A stretch of 64,000 nucleotides of DNA from Candidatus Thiodiazotropha sp. (GCA_023838465.1 JAIVEQ010000003.1:85326-149325); one strand, 5' to 3'; positions 1 through 9,672 are shown, numbered from the stretch's first letter. The notes: generated from the sequence alone by a model not told the origin. Program-made: numbers and translations.

Positions 1-714
1 CAATCCACCAGGCAGTACCCCCTCGGTGCTACAACCATGCTCGACACACAACTGCATGACCTGCCACATCTCCAACAGCTGCTCACGAATCTCCTGCTCA
101 TTCCGCCAAGCCTTTTCATTCTCAAGCATCAATTGGCTGATGGATAGACCCTGCTCATCACAAGATGCCAACAGCTCATTACCACTGTGAAAAGGGAATT
201 TCAGTGTGGTTTCATCCTCCACTAACAATGCTTCTCCCGGTGCGTTCTCCTCTACGACAAACCCCCCTCCCACCGAGTAATATTGGCGTTGCAGCTGAGA
301 TTCACCCGTAGCATCATAGGCATTGAATTCCATGCCATTAGCATGAAAACTCAGTTGTCTGTCTCGATGAAAAAGCAGATCATTCTGTGGATCAAAAGAT
401 ATCCGCACTCCGCCACAAAGCAACAATTCACTCTCTTTGCAGATATTCTCAATACGCTGAGAAATTGTCTCAATCACAACACTTGCGGGCTCGTCACCCA
501 TTAGACCAAGGATTAATGCCTTATCCGTTCCATGGCCCTTACCTGTCGCACCCAGCGAGCCGAATAGATCAATGCGCAATCGTACTGTACTGGTTAGCTG
601 GTCAGTTTGCGACAACAGTTCTACAAACCGTTTAGCTGCCAACATGGGCCCCACTGTATGGGAACTGGATGGCCCAATGCCTATCTTGAAGAGATCGAAT
701 ACGCTGACGGCCAT
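1..714 (-). CDS. sdaA: L-serine dehydratase (single-chain SdaA type), partial, C-terminus beyond the left edge
   Basis: This enzyme deaminates L-serine to pyruvate and ammonia using an oxygen-sensitive 4Fe-4S cluster. Only the first 238 codons are present, because the gene runs off the left end. The N-terminus reads MAVSVFDLFKIGIGPSSSHT, which carries the family hallmark IGPSSSHTVGPM at residues 11-22, and GKGHGTDKALILGLMGD follows near residue 60. Together these match the beta (ASB-like) domain that opens single-chain bacterial serine dehydratases. The start is the ATG at 712-714, preceded by a strong GGAGGT ribosome site at about 721-728. The iron-sulfur cysteines would lie in the missing half. 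sdaA and sdaB paralogues cannot be told apart from this part, so the symbol is approximate. Confidence 0.9.
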   Translation of the reverse strand, partial: MAVSVFDLFKIGIGPSSSHTVGPMLAAKRFVELLSQTDQLTSTVRLRIDLFGSLGATGKGHGTDKALILGLMGDEPASVVIETISQRIENICKESELLLCGGVRISFDPQNDLLFHRDRQLSFHANGMEFNAYDATGESQLQRQYYSVGGGFVVEENAPGEALLVEDETTLKFPFHSGNELLASCDEQGLSISQLMLENEKAWRNEQEIREQLLEMWQVMQLCVEHGCSTEGVLPGGL

Positions 715-839
715 GACGGATACCTCCTCTCCTGCCCTGACTGGCAATGAGGTTTTCAATATAGCAGATGTAGATGTCACATCATTTTAATTTACATCTG
801 AATCCGTGGGGGTTCAGATTACAAACACAGATATACTTA

Positions 840-1262
840 TCAAAGCGTACCCCGCTTTTTAAGATGGCGCACTATCTCTAAATCGCTGTCGATCACATGA
901 TTGATCAGCCAGTGCTTGAGTGAAATAAGGATGTCTAAATCAAGCAATCTCTCTTTTTCCTCAACTTCTCTTATGAGATCCTTGAGTTCAGCCTGCAACA
1001 GTGCGTGCTCACGATGATGACTCCTCTGATCAGGGTAATCATGGATGCGCATAAAAGTCTCTTCATCCTTGAAATGAGATCTGGTTTCATCCTGAAGTAG
1101 AAGCAACAAATCCATGGCAGTTTCCTCGCTTCCAGAGGGTTGCTCTGAATCTTCCAGTGATTGTGCAATCCTATTTACTAAATCCACTAAAGCCAGATGT
1201 TGCTGATCAATTTCGTCAACCCCAAGATACCAATCATCTCGCCACTGAAGAAATTTTTTCAT
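840..1262 (-). CDS. Bacteriohemerythrin
   Basis: A 140-residue single-domain O2-binding di-iron protein, probably cytoplasmic because no signal peptide is seen. All ligand motifs of the family are visible: WYLGVDEIDQQH with His22, HFKDEE with His63 and Glu67, HHREH with His82 and His86, and LKHWLINHVIDSD near residue 117 supplying the last His and Asp. Length is normal for the family (about 130-150). Its start overlaps the stop of the upstream metR-like gene by four bases (ATGA), so the two are probably co-transcribed and translationally coupled. That linkage of an oxygen carrier to a methionine regulator is unusual. Proposed roles in the family are O2 storage, delivery or sensing; the sequence does not choose between them. 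Confidence 0.92.
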   Translation of the reverse strand: MKKFLQWRDDWYLGVDEIDQQHLALVDLVNRIAQSLEDSEQPSGSEETAMDLLLLLQDETRSHFKDEETFMRIHDYPDQRSHHREHALLQAELKDLIREVEEKERLLDLDILISLKHWLINHVIDSDLEIVRHLKKRGTL

Positions 1263-2179
1263 GGCCTTGTTCCCAAACGCTTCAAATCACCTGTCAGTGA
1301 AAATTGTTTACTCAGTTTGATAAATTCCTGTAGGTAGTTAATTCCAGCATCTTCGCGACGAAAGGCGGCATACAGTTTCCGGTAAATGCCCTGCCTGCCC
1401 AGATGCACGGATTTTATGGGCAGTTGTCGGGATACTTTAGCAGCCAACCAGCCTGGCAAGGCACAAACACCGCGACTAAAGGCTACCAACTGCAACATGA
1501 TCTCAATCGACTCGATCTGTTTGAGATTATCCGGCCTGACCGCAGCCGGCCAGAGGAACTGGGTCAATATATCAATGCGTTCTGCTGCAACGGGAAAAGT
1601 GATCAAACACTCATCTGCCAATTGGTCTGGCTTGACCCATGTGGTACTCGCCAAAGGGTGAGAGTCTGCCACAAGCAATACCAGTTCGTACTCGAACAGG
1701 AGATCAAAGAGCAGTTCGGCATGATCCCCCCTGTCCGGCGTTATCAGCATATCGATATGTCGGTTCAATAATCCTTCAAAACCGGAAAATTGAAACTGGT
1801 GAAAGATATCCACATCGACATCCGGCGCCAATTGCAGATAATCAGAAATGACACCCGTTAGCCATTCATAGCAGGGATAGCACTCCACCCCAATGCGCAA
1901 AATGCCTTGCTTTCCGTCTGCATAGGCCTTGAGAGTCTGCTCAGTCTGTTCCAACAAAGGCAGAATCTTATCTGCCGAGTTCAGCATAAGATCTCCCGCA
2001 CGTGTCAATCTGAGCCTGCGACCCTCCTTCTCCCAGATCGCCATACCCAGTTTTTTCTCTAAATAACGTATCTGATGTGAAAGTGCGGACTGGCTTAGAC
2101 AGAGCGAGTTGGCCGCTTCCGTGAGTGTTCCGTGACGCTGCAGTGCGGCTATGACCTTTAGGTGTGTCAGTTCAATCAT
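1259..2179 (-). CDS. metR: LysR-family transcriptional regulator, MetR-like
   Basis: A 306-residue LysR-type regulator. Residues 1-60 form the winged helix-turn-helix (LTEAANSLCLSQSALSHQIR), and the rest is the periplasmic-binding-protein-like effector domain. It is divergently transcribed from metE at 2285, the classic arrangement for MetR, which activates metE with homocysteine as co-effector. Features shared with MetR are the opening MIELTHLKVIAALQRHGTL and the IGVECYPCYEWL segment, comparable to the ECHSCIQWL region of enterobacterial MetR. Two dyads in the 105-bp divergent region are candidate binding sites. The stop codon overlaps the start of the hemerythrin gene. Assignment rests on motif and context together. 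Confidence 0.88.
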   Translation of the reverse strand: MIELTHLKVIAALQRHGTLTEAANSLCLSQSALSHQIRYLEKKLGMAIWEKEGRRLRLTRAGDLMLNSADKILPLLEQTEQTLKAYADGKQGILRIGVECYPCYEWLTGVISDYLQLAPDVDVDIFHQFQFSGFEGLLNRHIDMLITPDRGDHAELLFDLLFEYELVLLVADSHPLASTTWVKPDQLADECLITFPVAAERIDILTQFLWPAAVRPDNLKQIESIEIMLQLVAFSRGVCALPGWLAAKVSRQLPIKSVHLGRQGIYRKLYAAFRREDAGINYLQEFIKLSKQFSLTGDLKRLGTRP

Positions 2180-2187
2180 CTATGCAT

Positions 2188-2229
2188 ATAATTCATTGTT
2201 TATGGAATTATGATCATTATATTTTCATA
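2188..2229. promoter_or_regulatory. Overlapping inverted repeats in the metR-metE divergent promoter region (candidate MetR operator)
   Basis: Two overlapping dyads are visible. ATAATTC at 2188-2194 is the exact inverse complement of GAATTAT at 2205-2211. The 29-bp stretch 2201-2229 is an imperfect palindrome, with 11 of 14 positions symmetric around ATGATCAT. LysR-type regulators bind such dyads between divergent genes. The spacing does not exactly fit the enterobacterial TGAA-N5-TTCA MetR consensus, so regulator identity is inferred from position. Confidence 0.5.
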
Positions 2230-2284
2230 GTTTAGCTCAATACAATCCCCGTCCAATTGATTAACGATTAACACGGCAGGGATC

Positions 2285-4594
2285 ATGGCAACAACACACA
2301 ATCTGGGTTTCCCCCGCATCGGTGACAAACGGCAGCTGAAATTCACCCTTGAGGCCTATTGGCAGGGCAATATCGATCTAAGCGCGTTACAGTCGACTGC
2401 ACAGCAACTTCGACTGGAGAATCTACAACGTCAAAGCCAGCTGGATTGGCTGACCGTGGCGGATTTCTCACTCTATGATCACGTTCTGGATACCAGTTTT
2501 CTACTGGGCAATATCCCTCCCCGCTTCAATAAAGGAGAGGGGATCAGTCCCCTGGATAACTACTTTCGGGTTGCCCGCGGTCGCTCCACCGATGACACAC
2601 CACCTGCAGTAGCAGCGGAGATGACCAAGTGGTTCAACACCAACTACCACTATATTGTTCCGGAATTTCACAAGGCAACACAGTTTAATTTACATCCCGA
2701 TCCTTTGCTTTCCCAGATCGAAGAAGCTAACGCAGATAACAAAAGCATCAAGCCGGTCATCCTCGGCCCTGTCACCTACCTCTGGCTAGGTAAAAGCAAG
2801 GATGACAGTGAAAGACTCGACCTCTTACAACGACTACTTCCCGTCTATGGAGAATTACTGACAACACTTGCTGACAAGGGCATTGAATGGATACAAATCG
2901 ACGAGCCAATCCTGGTAACTGAACTCTCCCCAGCATGGCAGTACGCCTTACGCACGTGTTATTACCAGCTGCAAGGCGGTCCACTTAAGCTGTTACTGAC
3001 CAGCTATTTCGGTCAACTACGTGAGAACCTGCAACTGGCTTGTGAGCTACCGGTAGCGGGTCTGCATATTGATACCAGTCAAAGCAGAGCGGAGGTCAAT
3101 CAGGTTATCGATTGGTTACCGAAACACAAGATTCTCTCTCTTGGTATCATTGATGGCCGGAATATCTGGAAGAGTGATCTGAATGAGCTATTGGATTGGT
3201 TAGAGCCCATTCACTGTCGCCTTTATGATCGATTATGGCTTGCACCATCCTGTTCGCTTTTACACGTCCCCATTGAATTGGAAAGCGAAGATCAACTCGA
3301 TCCTGAGATCCGATCCTGGCTCAGCTTTGCCAATCAGAAACTGGATGAACTGAGTACGATCGCCACCGCACTCAATCATGGTCGTAAAGCAGTAGCGACC
3401 GCTCTGGATGAGAATGCCAGTGCTATCCTCGGACGAAAGCAATCCCTGCGGGTGCATAAATCAGACGTTCACAAACGATTGACCGAAATCACTGCTTCCA
3501 TGGCCCAACGTCAAAGCCCCTACTCAATCCGCAGTCAACGCCAAACTGATCGATTTCAATTACCACTATTCCCAACAACTACCATTGGTTCTTTTCCTCA
3601 AACAAACACGATCAGACAGTGTCGTCGCGACTATCGAAACGGAAAGATCACATCGGCTGAATATGATTCAACGATGCAGCAGGAGATCGTCTACTGCATC
3701 AGGCAACAGGAAAAAATCGGCTTGGACATTCTTGTACACGGCGAGGCAGAACGCAACGACATGGTGGAATACTTCGGTGAGCAGCTTGATGGTTTCACCT
3801 TCACACGCTTTGGTTGGGTCCAGTCATATGGCTCCCGCTGCGTAAAGCCTCCGATTATTTTTGGTGATATCGAACGCACCAGGAACATGACCCTCGACTG
3901 GACTGGATATGCCCAGTCCCTCACGGACAAACCGGTAAAAGGTATGCTTACCGGCCCAGTCACCATGCTCAACTGGTCTTTTGTGCGTGACGACCAACCC
4001 TATGCCAATACCTGCTTGCAATTGGCACTAGTCCTGCGTGATGAGGTGCTGGCGTTGGAAGAGGCCGGTATTCATATTATTCAGATCGATGAGGCTGCAT
4101 TAAGGGAAGGCTTACCACTGCGACCTAGTGAATGGCAAAGCTATCTCGACTGGGCAGTACAAGCTTTCAAGATATCTGCTAATGGTGTGCAGGATTCCAC
4201 CCAAATCCACACTCACATGTGCTACTCGGAGTTCAACGATATTATCGAGGCTATTGCTTCGATGGATGCTGATGTGATTACAATCGAAACATCCCGATCC
4301 AACATGGAACTGCTCGATGCATTTAAAGCATTTGAATATCCCAACCAGATCGGTCCAGGTGTCTATGATATCCATACACCAAACATACCCTGTACAGATA
4401 GCATATTGACTTTAATGCAGCAGGCATTGAAATACATACCCCCTGAACGCTTGTGGTTGAATCCGGACTGTGGACTCAAGACCCGTCAATGGCAAGAAGT
4501 CATTCCAGCGCTTGAAAACATGCAACAGGCAGCCCGGACCCTGCGTGAATGCTACTTCAGCAATTCCGCTAAAACAGGCCCTTCCCCTGGTTAA
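2285..4594 (+). CDS. metE: 5-methyltetrahydropteroyltriglutamate-homocysteine methyltransferase (cobalamin-independent methionine synthase)
   Basis: MetE transfers a methyl group from 5-methyl-tetrahydrofolate triglutamate to homocysteine, the last step of methionine synthesis, in the cytoplasm. The 769-residue length is typical. The N-terminus ([14 protein letters not shown]) and the duplicated TTIGSFPQT strand at the start of the C-terminal barrel are diagnostic. Zinc ligands are visible as His644 and Cys646 in [10 protein letters not shown], and Cys729 in NPDCGLKTR. The start at 2285 follows an AGGGATC ribosome site. It is divergent from metR, which probably activates it. The enzyme allows methionine synthesis without vitamin B12. 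No methionine pathway gene follows it. Confidence 0.97.
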   Translation: MATTHNLGFPRIGDKRQLKFTLEAYWQGNIDLSALQSTAQQLRLENLQRQSQLDWLTVADFSLYDHVLDTSFLLGNIPPRFNKGEGISPLDNYFRVARGRSTDDTPPAVAAEMTKWFNTNYHYIVPEFHKATQFNLHPDPLLSQIEEANADNKSIKPVILGPVTYLWLGKSKDDSERLDLLQRLLPVYGELLTTLADKGIEWIQIDEPILVTELSPAWQYALRTCYYQLQGGPLKLLLTSYFGQLRENLQLACELPVAGLHIDTSQSRAEVNQVIDWLPKHKILSLGIIDGRNIWKSDLNELLDWLEPIHCRLYDRLWLAPSCSLLHVPIELESEDQLDPEIRSWLSFANQKLDELSTIATALNHGRKAVATALDENASAILGRKQSLRVHKSDVHKRLTEITASMAQRQSPYSIRSQRQTDRFQLPLFPTTTIGSFPQTNTIRQCRRDYRNGKITSAEYDSTMQQEIVYCIRQQEKIGLDILVHGEAERNDMVEYFGEQLDGFTFTRFGWVQSYGSRCVKPPIIFGDIERTRNMTLDWTGYAQSLTDKPVKGMLTGPVTMLNWSFVRDDQPYANTCLQLALVLRDEVLALEEAGIHIIQIDEAALREGLPLRPSEWQSYLDWAVQAFKISANGVQDSTQIHTHMCYSEFNDIIEAIASMDADVITIETSRSNMELLDAFKAFEYPNQIGPGVYDIHTPNIPCTDSILTLMQQALKYIPPERLWLNPDCGLKTRQWQEVIPALENMQQAARTLRECYFSNSAKTGPSPG

Positions 4595-4808
4595 TCGGGT
4601 ATCAGGGCCTGTAAAACAGGCTGCGGGTGGACGTCCATCCCCCCAAAGGCCCGCATCATCATCACTGCAATTGCACAAGGGTGCGGCCCTGTCGCACCTA
4701 GGGTACCTCCCCATAGATTCTGTACTGACTGAGCATGTGCAGATCGATATATACAGGTTTCCGTAGGATACAACTGCGTAACAGGCTATACTCACCCCCT
4801 CACCAACA

Positions 4809-5042
4809 ATGGACATTCAATTGCACAAACGCAGACCCATTCAAAAAGTACTGGTTGTAATAGCCGTCATCAGTTATCTGACCGCCATTGCCTGTGGAGT
4901 TGCTGCCTTCTATTTTGGAAAGGGCACATTTGATCCGATTACTGCCAGCTTGATGGCCAGCGTTGTGTTTTTCGTTGGTGTAGGAATTGTATTGCACGTC
5001 ATCGGCAATACTGATCTTCCGAATCTAAAGATTGAACAATAG
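4809..5042 (+). CDS. Small two-helix membrane protein of unknown function
   Basis: A 77-residue predicted inner-membrane protein. A basic N-terminus (HKRRPIQK) is followed by two hydrophobic segments, at about residues 14-36 and 46-66, and a short polar tail. The alternating hydrophobic layout and positive-inside start suggest a real gene rather than a chance frame. No strong ribosome site is seen upstream and no function can be assigned. A competing frame on the opposite strand (4800-4997) is polar and unconvincing. Confidence 0.55.
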   Translation: MDIQLHKRRPIQKVLVVIAVISYLTAIACGVAAFYFGKGTFDPITASLMASVVFFVGVGIVLHVIGNTDLPNLKIEQ

Positions 5043-5110
5043 TCATCTGATCAGCTATCCAGGCTTAGAACTCACTCAACTAGCGGATGCTTCAATCGTA
5101 CGACTATTGT

Positions 5111-5620
5111 TTATCTACGAGAAGCACAGCCAAACCCGCCCTTCGCTGGAAACGGCCCACACCTCACCCCATGATCAAAACGGGCACCTTCCAGCAGCAC
5201 ACCGATAAGATCAATCGACTCCAGGGCAACATCCACGTTTAAATGGGTGATATCCGCCCAACGCAAGTCGACACCTATCAAGCTGGTTTCGCTGAGATCC
5301 ACGCCACGCAGTTTTGCACCTTGCATTATCGCACCATCAAGATGAGTCCCTGTCATATTGGACTGTTGAAGATCTGCACCGGTCAGATCTGCACGCTGTA
5401 AATCGGTCCCCTGCAGATCACTCCCTTTCATTTTGGCCCAACGTAGCTTCACTCCATTGAGTTGTGCATTTCGTAAATCAATACCTTCCAGATCACAACC
5501 ATTACATTCACCCGTCTCTAGGAAATGATCGAGATCTGTTTTATCCCAAGCAACCAGAGAGGTTACTGATATCAATAAAAGGCCAGCCAGTATCCATCGA
5601 CTATCACACATAACAATCAT
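5111..5620 (-). CDS. Secreted pentapeptide-repeat protein
   Basis: A 169-residue protein with an N-terminal hydrophobic segment (RWILAGLLLISVTSLVAW) that could be a signal peptide or anchor, so it probably acts in the periplasm. Residues about 40-130 are pentapeptide repeats of the A(D/N)LXX type (for example LEGIDLRNAQLNGVKL and LQGTDLQRADLTGADLQQ), which fold into a right-handed quadrilateral beta-helix. The C-terminal tail holds two cysteines (CGPFPAKGGFGC) that could form a disulfide. Pentapeptide proteins have varied and mostly unknown roles; nothing nearby indicates a partner. Confidence 0.8.
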   Translation of the reverse strand: MIVMCDSRWILAGLLLISVTSLVAWDKTDLDHFLETGECNGCDLEGIDLRNAQLNGVKLRWAKMKGSDLQGTDLQRADLTGADLQQSNMTGTHLDGAIMQGAKLRGVDLSETSLIGVDLRWADITHLNVDVALESIDLIGVLLEGARFDHGVRCGPFPAKGGFGCASRR

Positions 5621-6211
5621 CCTTAACGGTTGAGCATTACGAAATTAGACCCGACCACTCTCAAAACCTCCCCTTTTGAAACATCTTAAATCCATAGCTT
5701 GATTGTGGTTAAGCGATGACTTACAGCGCAAATTCAATATGCTGACCGAGAACGCCCTCTATATATCAATGCCATTTTCGAAGCAGATGAATCATTCGAT
5801 ATGGTCAGCCGGTGCTGCGAAAGCTGACAAGGATAACTCGAATACCCTATTAACCAAATGTTTTTATTGGATAAAATAAAAACAATTTGGACCGATAAGA
5901 CACGACCAACTGGCAAAGAGCACATTATTCGTCTATGTTTAGGGAACGAATTGGCGTGGGTTTTCGGCCCTTACGCTATGGTTGGCATGCCAATATAAGA
6001 ACGAAAATGGCACATCAAGAAAACTATGGCACTAACATGACCCTGGGCATTCTGTCATATGCCAACAGATTGTATGCCTGGACAGAAAGGTATGGGCTGC
6101 CCCTCTCTTGCGGGACCCACCTCTCAACACACTGCTTCTCTATCGCAGCTGAACGAAGTGTCGGCTGTTTTTTCATAACCACAAAAAATCATCCATTCCG
6201 GAGGTTATTCG
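5621..6211. other. 591-bp intergenic region upstream of the TRAP operon
   Basis: No convincing gene. Short frames on both strands lack ribosome sites and homology-like composition. The stretch 5860-5890 is A/T-rich and may hold the promoter of the TRAP operon. The strong ribosome site CCGGAGG at 6198-6204 belongs to the solute-binding protein. I see no clear operator or sigma-54 element. Confidence 0.6.
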
Positions 6212-7183
6212 ATGTTGATCAAACGTAGATCGATTCTGGCCGGCAGCGTCGCCGCCTTAACCCTGCTACTAGCTCTTCCCGGTGCAGCCAATGCCGCTAA
6301 GCGCCTGGTGTTCAGTGGTGGTCCAGCTGGCGGGACATTTCAGGTAGTCGCCAATGCAGTACAGGTCTTCGGACCGGTTAAAAAATCCAAGGATTTCAAA
6401 TTAAAAGCCCAATCTTCCGCAGGATCAGTTGAAAATCTGCGTAAGGTTAACAAGGGTCGCGCCGATTTTGGTGTGGTCTATTCCGGCCATGTCTTTCTTG
6501 GACGCGAAGGTAAACTGAAGAATGATACCAAGAAGTATGAAGACGTCCTCGCTGTCTCATACTTGTATGGTGCCCCGGCCCAACTGGTCACCAAAAAGGG
6601 TTCCGGCATCAAGAGCGTTAAGGATCTGAAAGGTAAAAAGGTAGGCGTGGGTAATGCCGGTTCCGGCGCATTCGCCAACTGTGAACTGTTCTTCAGCCAC
6701 ATGGGCGTATGGGAGAACGTGGAACGCAATGCCATGGGCTACAATGACGCTGCTGCCGCCTTCGGTAACAACCAACTCGATGCCTTCTGGCTCTTTACTG
6801 CATTCCCTAGCGGTGCGGTCATCATGGCTGCCCAGACCAACGACATCGAACTGGTGAACGTCGGTAAGGATGCAGAAGAGAGCGGTTTCTTTGAACAATA
6901 CCCCTACTTCACAAAGCTGGCTATTCCTGCCGGCACATACAAGGGCGTTGAAGAGGAATCCCCATCGTTCCAGGATTCCGCCCTTTGGGTGGCCAATGCC
7001 AAAGTGTCGGACGATGATGTCTACAATCTGCTCTCCATGATCTACACGGAAGAGGGACTGGCCCACATGGTCGCCCAGAAAAAGACTTTCAAGGAGATGG
7101 CCATAGAGACGGGTGTGAATGGTATCGTGACCCCGATGCATCCGGGTGCAGAGAAATTCTGGAAGGAAAAGGGTTTACTGTAA
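6212..7183 (+). CDS. TAXI-family TRAP transporter solute-binding protein
   Basis: A 323-residue periplasmic substrate-binding subunit of a tripartite ATP-independent (TRAP) transporter of the TAXI class. It opens with a signal peptide (MLIKRRSILAGSVAALTLLL, cleavage probably after ANAA), followed by LVFSGGPAGGTFQVVANAV, the GGxxGG...Y/F start seen in TAXI proteins. The segment SSAGSVENLRKVNKGRADFG is the conserved ligand-pocket loop. TAXI substrates are poorly known (glutamate or other carboxylates in a few cases), so the cargo is not assigned. The gene precedes the fused permease and a universal stress protein in an apparent operon, with a hairpin separating it from the permease. Confidence 0.92.
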   Translation: MLIKRRSILAGSVAALTLLLALPGAANAAKRLVFSGGPAGGTFQVVANAVQVFGPVKKSKDFKLKAQSSAGSVENLRKVNKGRADFGVVYSGHVFLGREGKLKNDTKKYEDVLAVSYLYGAPAQLVTKKGSGIKSVKDLKGKKVGVGNAGSGAFANCELFFSHMGVWENVERNAMGYNDAAAAFGNNQLDAFWLFTAFPSGAVIMAAQTNDIELVNVGKDAEESGFFEQYPYFTKLAIPAGTYKGVEEESPSFQDSALWVANAKVSDDDVYNLLSMIYTEEGLAHMVAQKKTFKEMAIETGVNGIVTPMHPGAEKFWKEKGLL

Positions 7184-7190
7184 TAAATAA

Positions 7191-7246
7191 AAAAACGCCG
7201 GAAGTACGACATCTTGCGATGTCGTCTTTCGGCATTCTTTTATCTT
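7191..7246 (+). terminator. Hairpin between TRAP binding protein and permease (attenuating terminator)
   Basis: Stem from about 7197 to 7233, with inner arms GACATC and GATGTC around a TTGC loop and outer arms GCCGGAAG and CTTTCGGC. It follows the stop codon directly and is followed by ATTCTTTTATCTT. It could end most transcripts after the binding protein gene while letting some reach the permease, or stabilise the 3' end of the binding-protein message. Both would give excess binding protein, as is common in solute-binding transporters. Confidence 0.72.
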
Positions 7247-7263
7247 AGCTGGCGGATATCACG

Positions 7264-8991
7264 ATGCTCTACGAGAAACTCCATCGAATCGAACAGATAA
7301 CGTTCGACGCCATGGCGCTGTTCCTGGTGCTCTTCTATTCCTATTCCTCCCTATTTGAGCCCGCAGCAACCCAGTACCATCGCGGTATCTACATCATCAT
7401 CACCTATATATTGGTGTTCATGCTCTATCGCACACCCACTGTCTGGGGCCGTGTCTTGGACTACCTACTGATCGCCGCATCAATAGGCTCCATCGGCTAC
7501 TGGATTCTCAACTTCGAGGACATCAACTATCGCGCCGGTGCGGAGACCGAACTGGATAAATGGATCGCCATGGTCGGTGTGCTGATCGGTATCGAACTGG
7601 CTCGTCGGGTAGTCGGTAGTGTGTTCGTCATCATCGGTACAATCATGATTCTGTATGGGGTATTCGGTGAGTATGCGCCTGAGATAATTTCTCATGCGGG
7701 TGATACCTTCCCGGATCTGTGTACCAGCATCTTCTATAAGAGTGATGGTGTATTCGGCATCATGGCCAATGTGTTGGCTACCTATATCATCCTGTTTGTG
7801 ATATTCGGCGCCTTTCTGGAGAAGAGTGGCGCTCAACGCTTTTTCATCGATTTTCCACTGGCCGCTGTCGGCCACAAGATCGGCGGCCCGGGTAAGGTAT
7901 CAGTGATTGCCAGTGGACTGTTCGGCTCCATATCCGGTAGTGCCATCGCCAATACCGTATCCACCGGCGCCTTCACCATTCCGATGATGAAAAAGGCCGG
8001 GTTCAAACCCCATGTAGCAGGCGGCATCGAACCGGCGGCTTCTATTGGCGGCATGTTCATGCCCCCGATCATGGGTGCAGGTGGTTTCATCATGGCGGAA
8101 CTGACTGGCGTGCCCTATTCCCAAATCATGCTGGTGGCGATTTTTCCTGCCTTTATGTATTTCTTCAGTGTCTTCGTCATGGTCCACTACGAGGCCAAGC
8201 GCTATAATATCGTGGGTGAAAAATCCAAAGAAAGCGCAAAAGAGATCTTTAAAAAAGAGTGGTTCTATGTGCTGCCGTTGGTGATGATCACAATCTTCAT
8301 GTTGGCAGGCTATTCACCCGGTTACTCCGCCATCCTGGGTATTGTCACCTGTATCATTGTCAGCTGGTTCCGCAAGGAGACCCGCATCGACCTGAAAGGC
8401 TTCCTGAATGCATCCCGCGCCGGTGCTGAATCGAGCTTGAAGATCGGCGCCACTGTGGGGGTCATCGGTATTATCATCGGTGTCCTCACCTACAGCGGCC
8501 TGGTACTCACCTTCGCAGATATCGTCATCGAACTGGCCGATGGCAAACTGTGGCTGACCATCCTGCTGATCGCATTGGCCTCACTGATTCTTGGTATGGG
8601 TGTCCCGGTAACCGCTGCCTATCTGATTACCGCTGTGGTTGCAGTACCGGCCCTGACGGAACTGGGTATTAATCCGATAGCCGCTCATATGATCGTCTAC
8701 TGGCTGTCGCAGGACTCCAATATCACACCACCGGTCTGTATCGCAGCCTTTGCCGGGGCCACCATTGCCAAGGCGAACATGTGGAAGACCGCATTCACCT
8801 CATTTAAGTTCGCCAAATTTCTCTACTTGGGTCCCTTCCTGTTTGGCTATGTACCCGGCTTCTCACTGAATGGCAGCACAACAGATATTGCTGTGAGCTT
8901 TGTATTGATCCTGCTCGGCACCTATGGCTATTCCTGGTTACTGAGCGGTATCTGGCTGGACTGGTTCAAGAAGGCGCCTGCAAAGACCTAA
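7264..8991 (+). CDS. TRAP transporter fused permease (DctQM type)
   Basis: A 575-residue inner-membrane permease. The N-terminal part (about residues 1-140, four hydrophobic segments) corresponds to the small DctQ-like subunit. The remainder is the DctM-like large subunit with the family segment GLFGSISGSAIANTVSTGAFTIPMMKKAGF near residues 220-247 (only part of it is the strict motif) and SQDSNITPPVCIAAFAGA near residue 483. It would use the sodium or proton gradient to import what the TAXI protein binds. It is somewhat short compared with many fused TAXI permeases (about 630-700). It follows the binding protein by 80 bp and the universal stress protein gene by 16 bp. Confidence 0.92.
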   Translation: MLYEKLHRIEQITFDAMALFLVLFYSYSSLFEPAATQYHRGIYIIITYILVFMLYRTPTVWGRVLDYLLIAASIGSIGYWILNFEDINYRAGAETELDKWIAMVGVLIGIELARRVVGSVFVIIGTIMILYGVFGEYAPEIISHAGDTFPDLCTSIFYKSDGVFGIMANVLATYIILFVIFGAFLEKSGAQRFFIDFPLAAVGHKIGGPGKVSVIASGLFGSISGSAIANTVSTGAFTIPMMKKAGFKPHVAGGIEPAASIGGMFMPPIMGAGGFIMAELTGVPYSQIMLVAIFPAFMYFFSVFVMVHYEAKRYNIVGEKSKESAKEIFKKEWFYVLPLVMITIFMLAGYSPGYSAILGIVTCIIVSWFRKETRIDLKGFLNASRAGAESSLKIGATVGVIGIIIGVLTYSGLVLTFADIVIELADGKLWLTILLIALASLILGMGVPVTAAYLITAVVAVPALTELGINPIAAHMIVYWLSQDSNITPPVCIAAFAGATIAKANMWKTAFTSFKFAKFLYLGPFLFGYVPGFSLNGSTTDIAVSFVLILLGTYGYSWLLSGIWLDWFKKAPAKT

Positions 8992-9007
8992 TCAAGCGAG
9001 ATCAGTT

Positions 9008-9541
9008 ATGCCCCACTCAAAATTACCCCGGATCGGTTACAAAAAGATCCTTTACACAACAGACCTCTCTGAAGAGGGCCGCCTGGCGTTTCCACATGCC
9101 GCCAGTCTGGCCAATACCTACGGTGCAGAGCTGACTGTTTTTCATGTGGTTGAATCCCGGGAGTTCGAGAAGTTTCTCGAGGGCTATTTTAGTGAAGATC
9201 TGTGGAACGAAATCAGGAACCGCAATATCGAGGAGGCTAGGGATATTCTGATCCAACGAAAACGGGGAGACGCGTCGATAAAAGATAGCATCCAGCAGTT
9301 TTGTGAAGACACCATGGATAACAACGAAGCATCACACTACGTCTCTTATGACGTGATTGTGGATATGGGTGAACCCGGTGACAGGATCATAGAACATGCC
9401 CAATCGGGTGGCTACGACCTTGTGGTCATCGGCAAACGTGGCCGTGGTATTTTGCAGGGTGGGCTGATGGGTGATACGGCCCGCCGGGTAATTCGCCACT
9501 GTAAAATACCTGTACTGGTTGTATCGATTCCTAGCGAATGA
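9008..9541 (+). CDS. Universal stress protein (UspA family) of the TRAP operon
   Basis: A 177-residue single UspA domain. It opens KKILYTTDLSEEGRLAFPHAASLA and ends with the nucleotide-binding region VVIGKRGRGILQGGLMGDTA. The ATP motif G-2x-G-9x-G(S/T) is present except that the final position is Asp followed by Thr. The gene begins 16 bp after the permease stop, so it is probably translated with the transporter. A UspA protein (TeaD) encoded with the Halomonas ectoine TRAP system is known to modulate that transporter in an ATP-dependent way. A similar role here is inference from gene order. Confidence 0.9.
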   Translation: MPHSKLPRIGYKKILYTTDLSEEGRLAFPHAASLANTYGAELTVFHVVESREFEKFLEGYFSEDLWNEIRNRNIEEARDILIQRKRGDASIKDSIQQFCEDTMDNNEASHYVSYDVIVDMGEPGDRIIEHAQSGGYDLVVIGKRGRGILQGGLMGDTARRVIRHCKIPVLVVSIPSE

Positions 9542-9672
9542 CCGTCCAGACACGCTGAGTATTCACCTGTCTGCCAGCCAGCCACGCCTTGATCAAGGGC
9601 ATTCTTGAAGCCCTGAACACGCCATATTGAGCTGCCGGGTTAATAATAAAGCAAGGCCGTTCTGGACAGAGG

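Noticed and set aside
283..790. Short rightward frames at the left edge
   Set aside because: They lie antisense to the serine dehydratase gene, whose motifs and ribosome site are clear.
4800..4997. Leftward 65-codon frame opposite the small membrane protein
   Set aside because: Polar, asparagine- and glycine-rich peptide without motifs. The rightward frame has two clean membrane helices.
5935..6228. 97-codon frame before the TAXI gene
   Set aside because: It overlaps the start and ribosome site of the TAXI gene, has no ribosome site of its own and no protein-like pattern.
6557..7141. 194-codon frame antisense to the TAXI gene
   Set aside because: A shadow of a strongly coding opposite strand. 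His-rich composition is typical of antisense frames.
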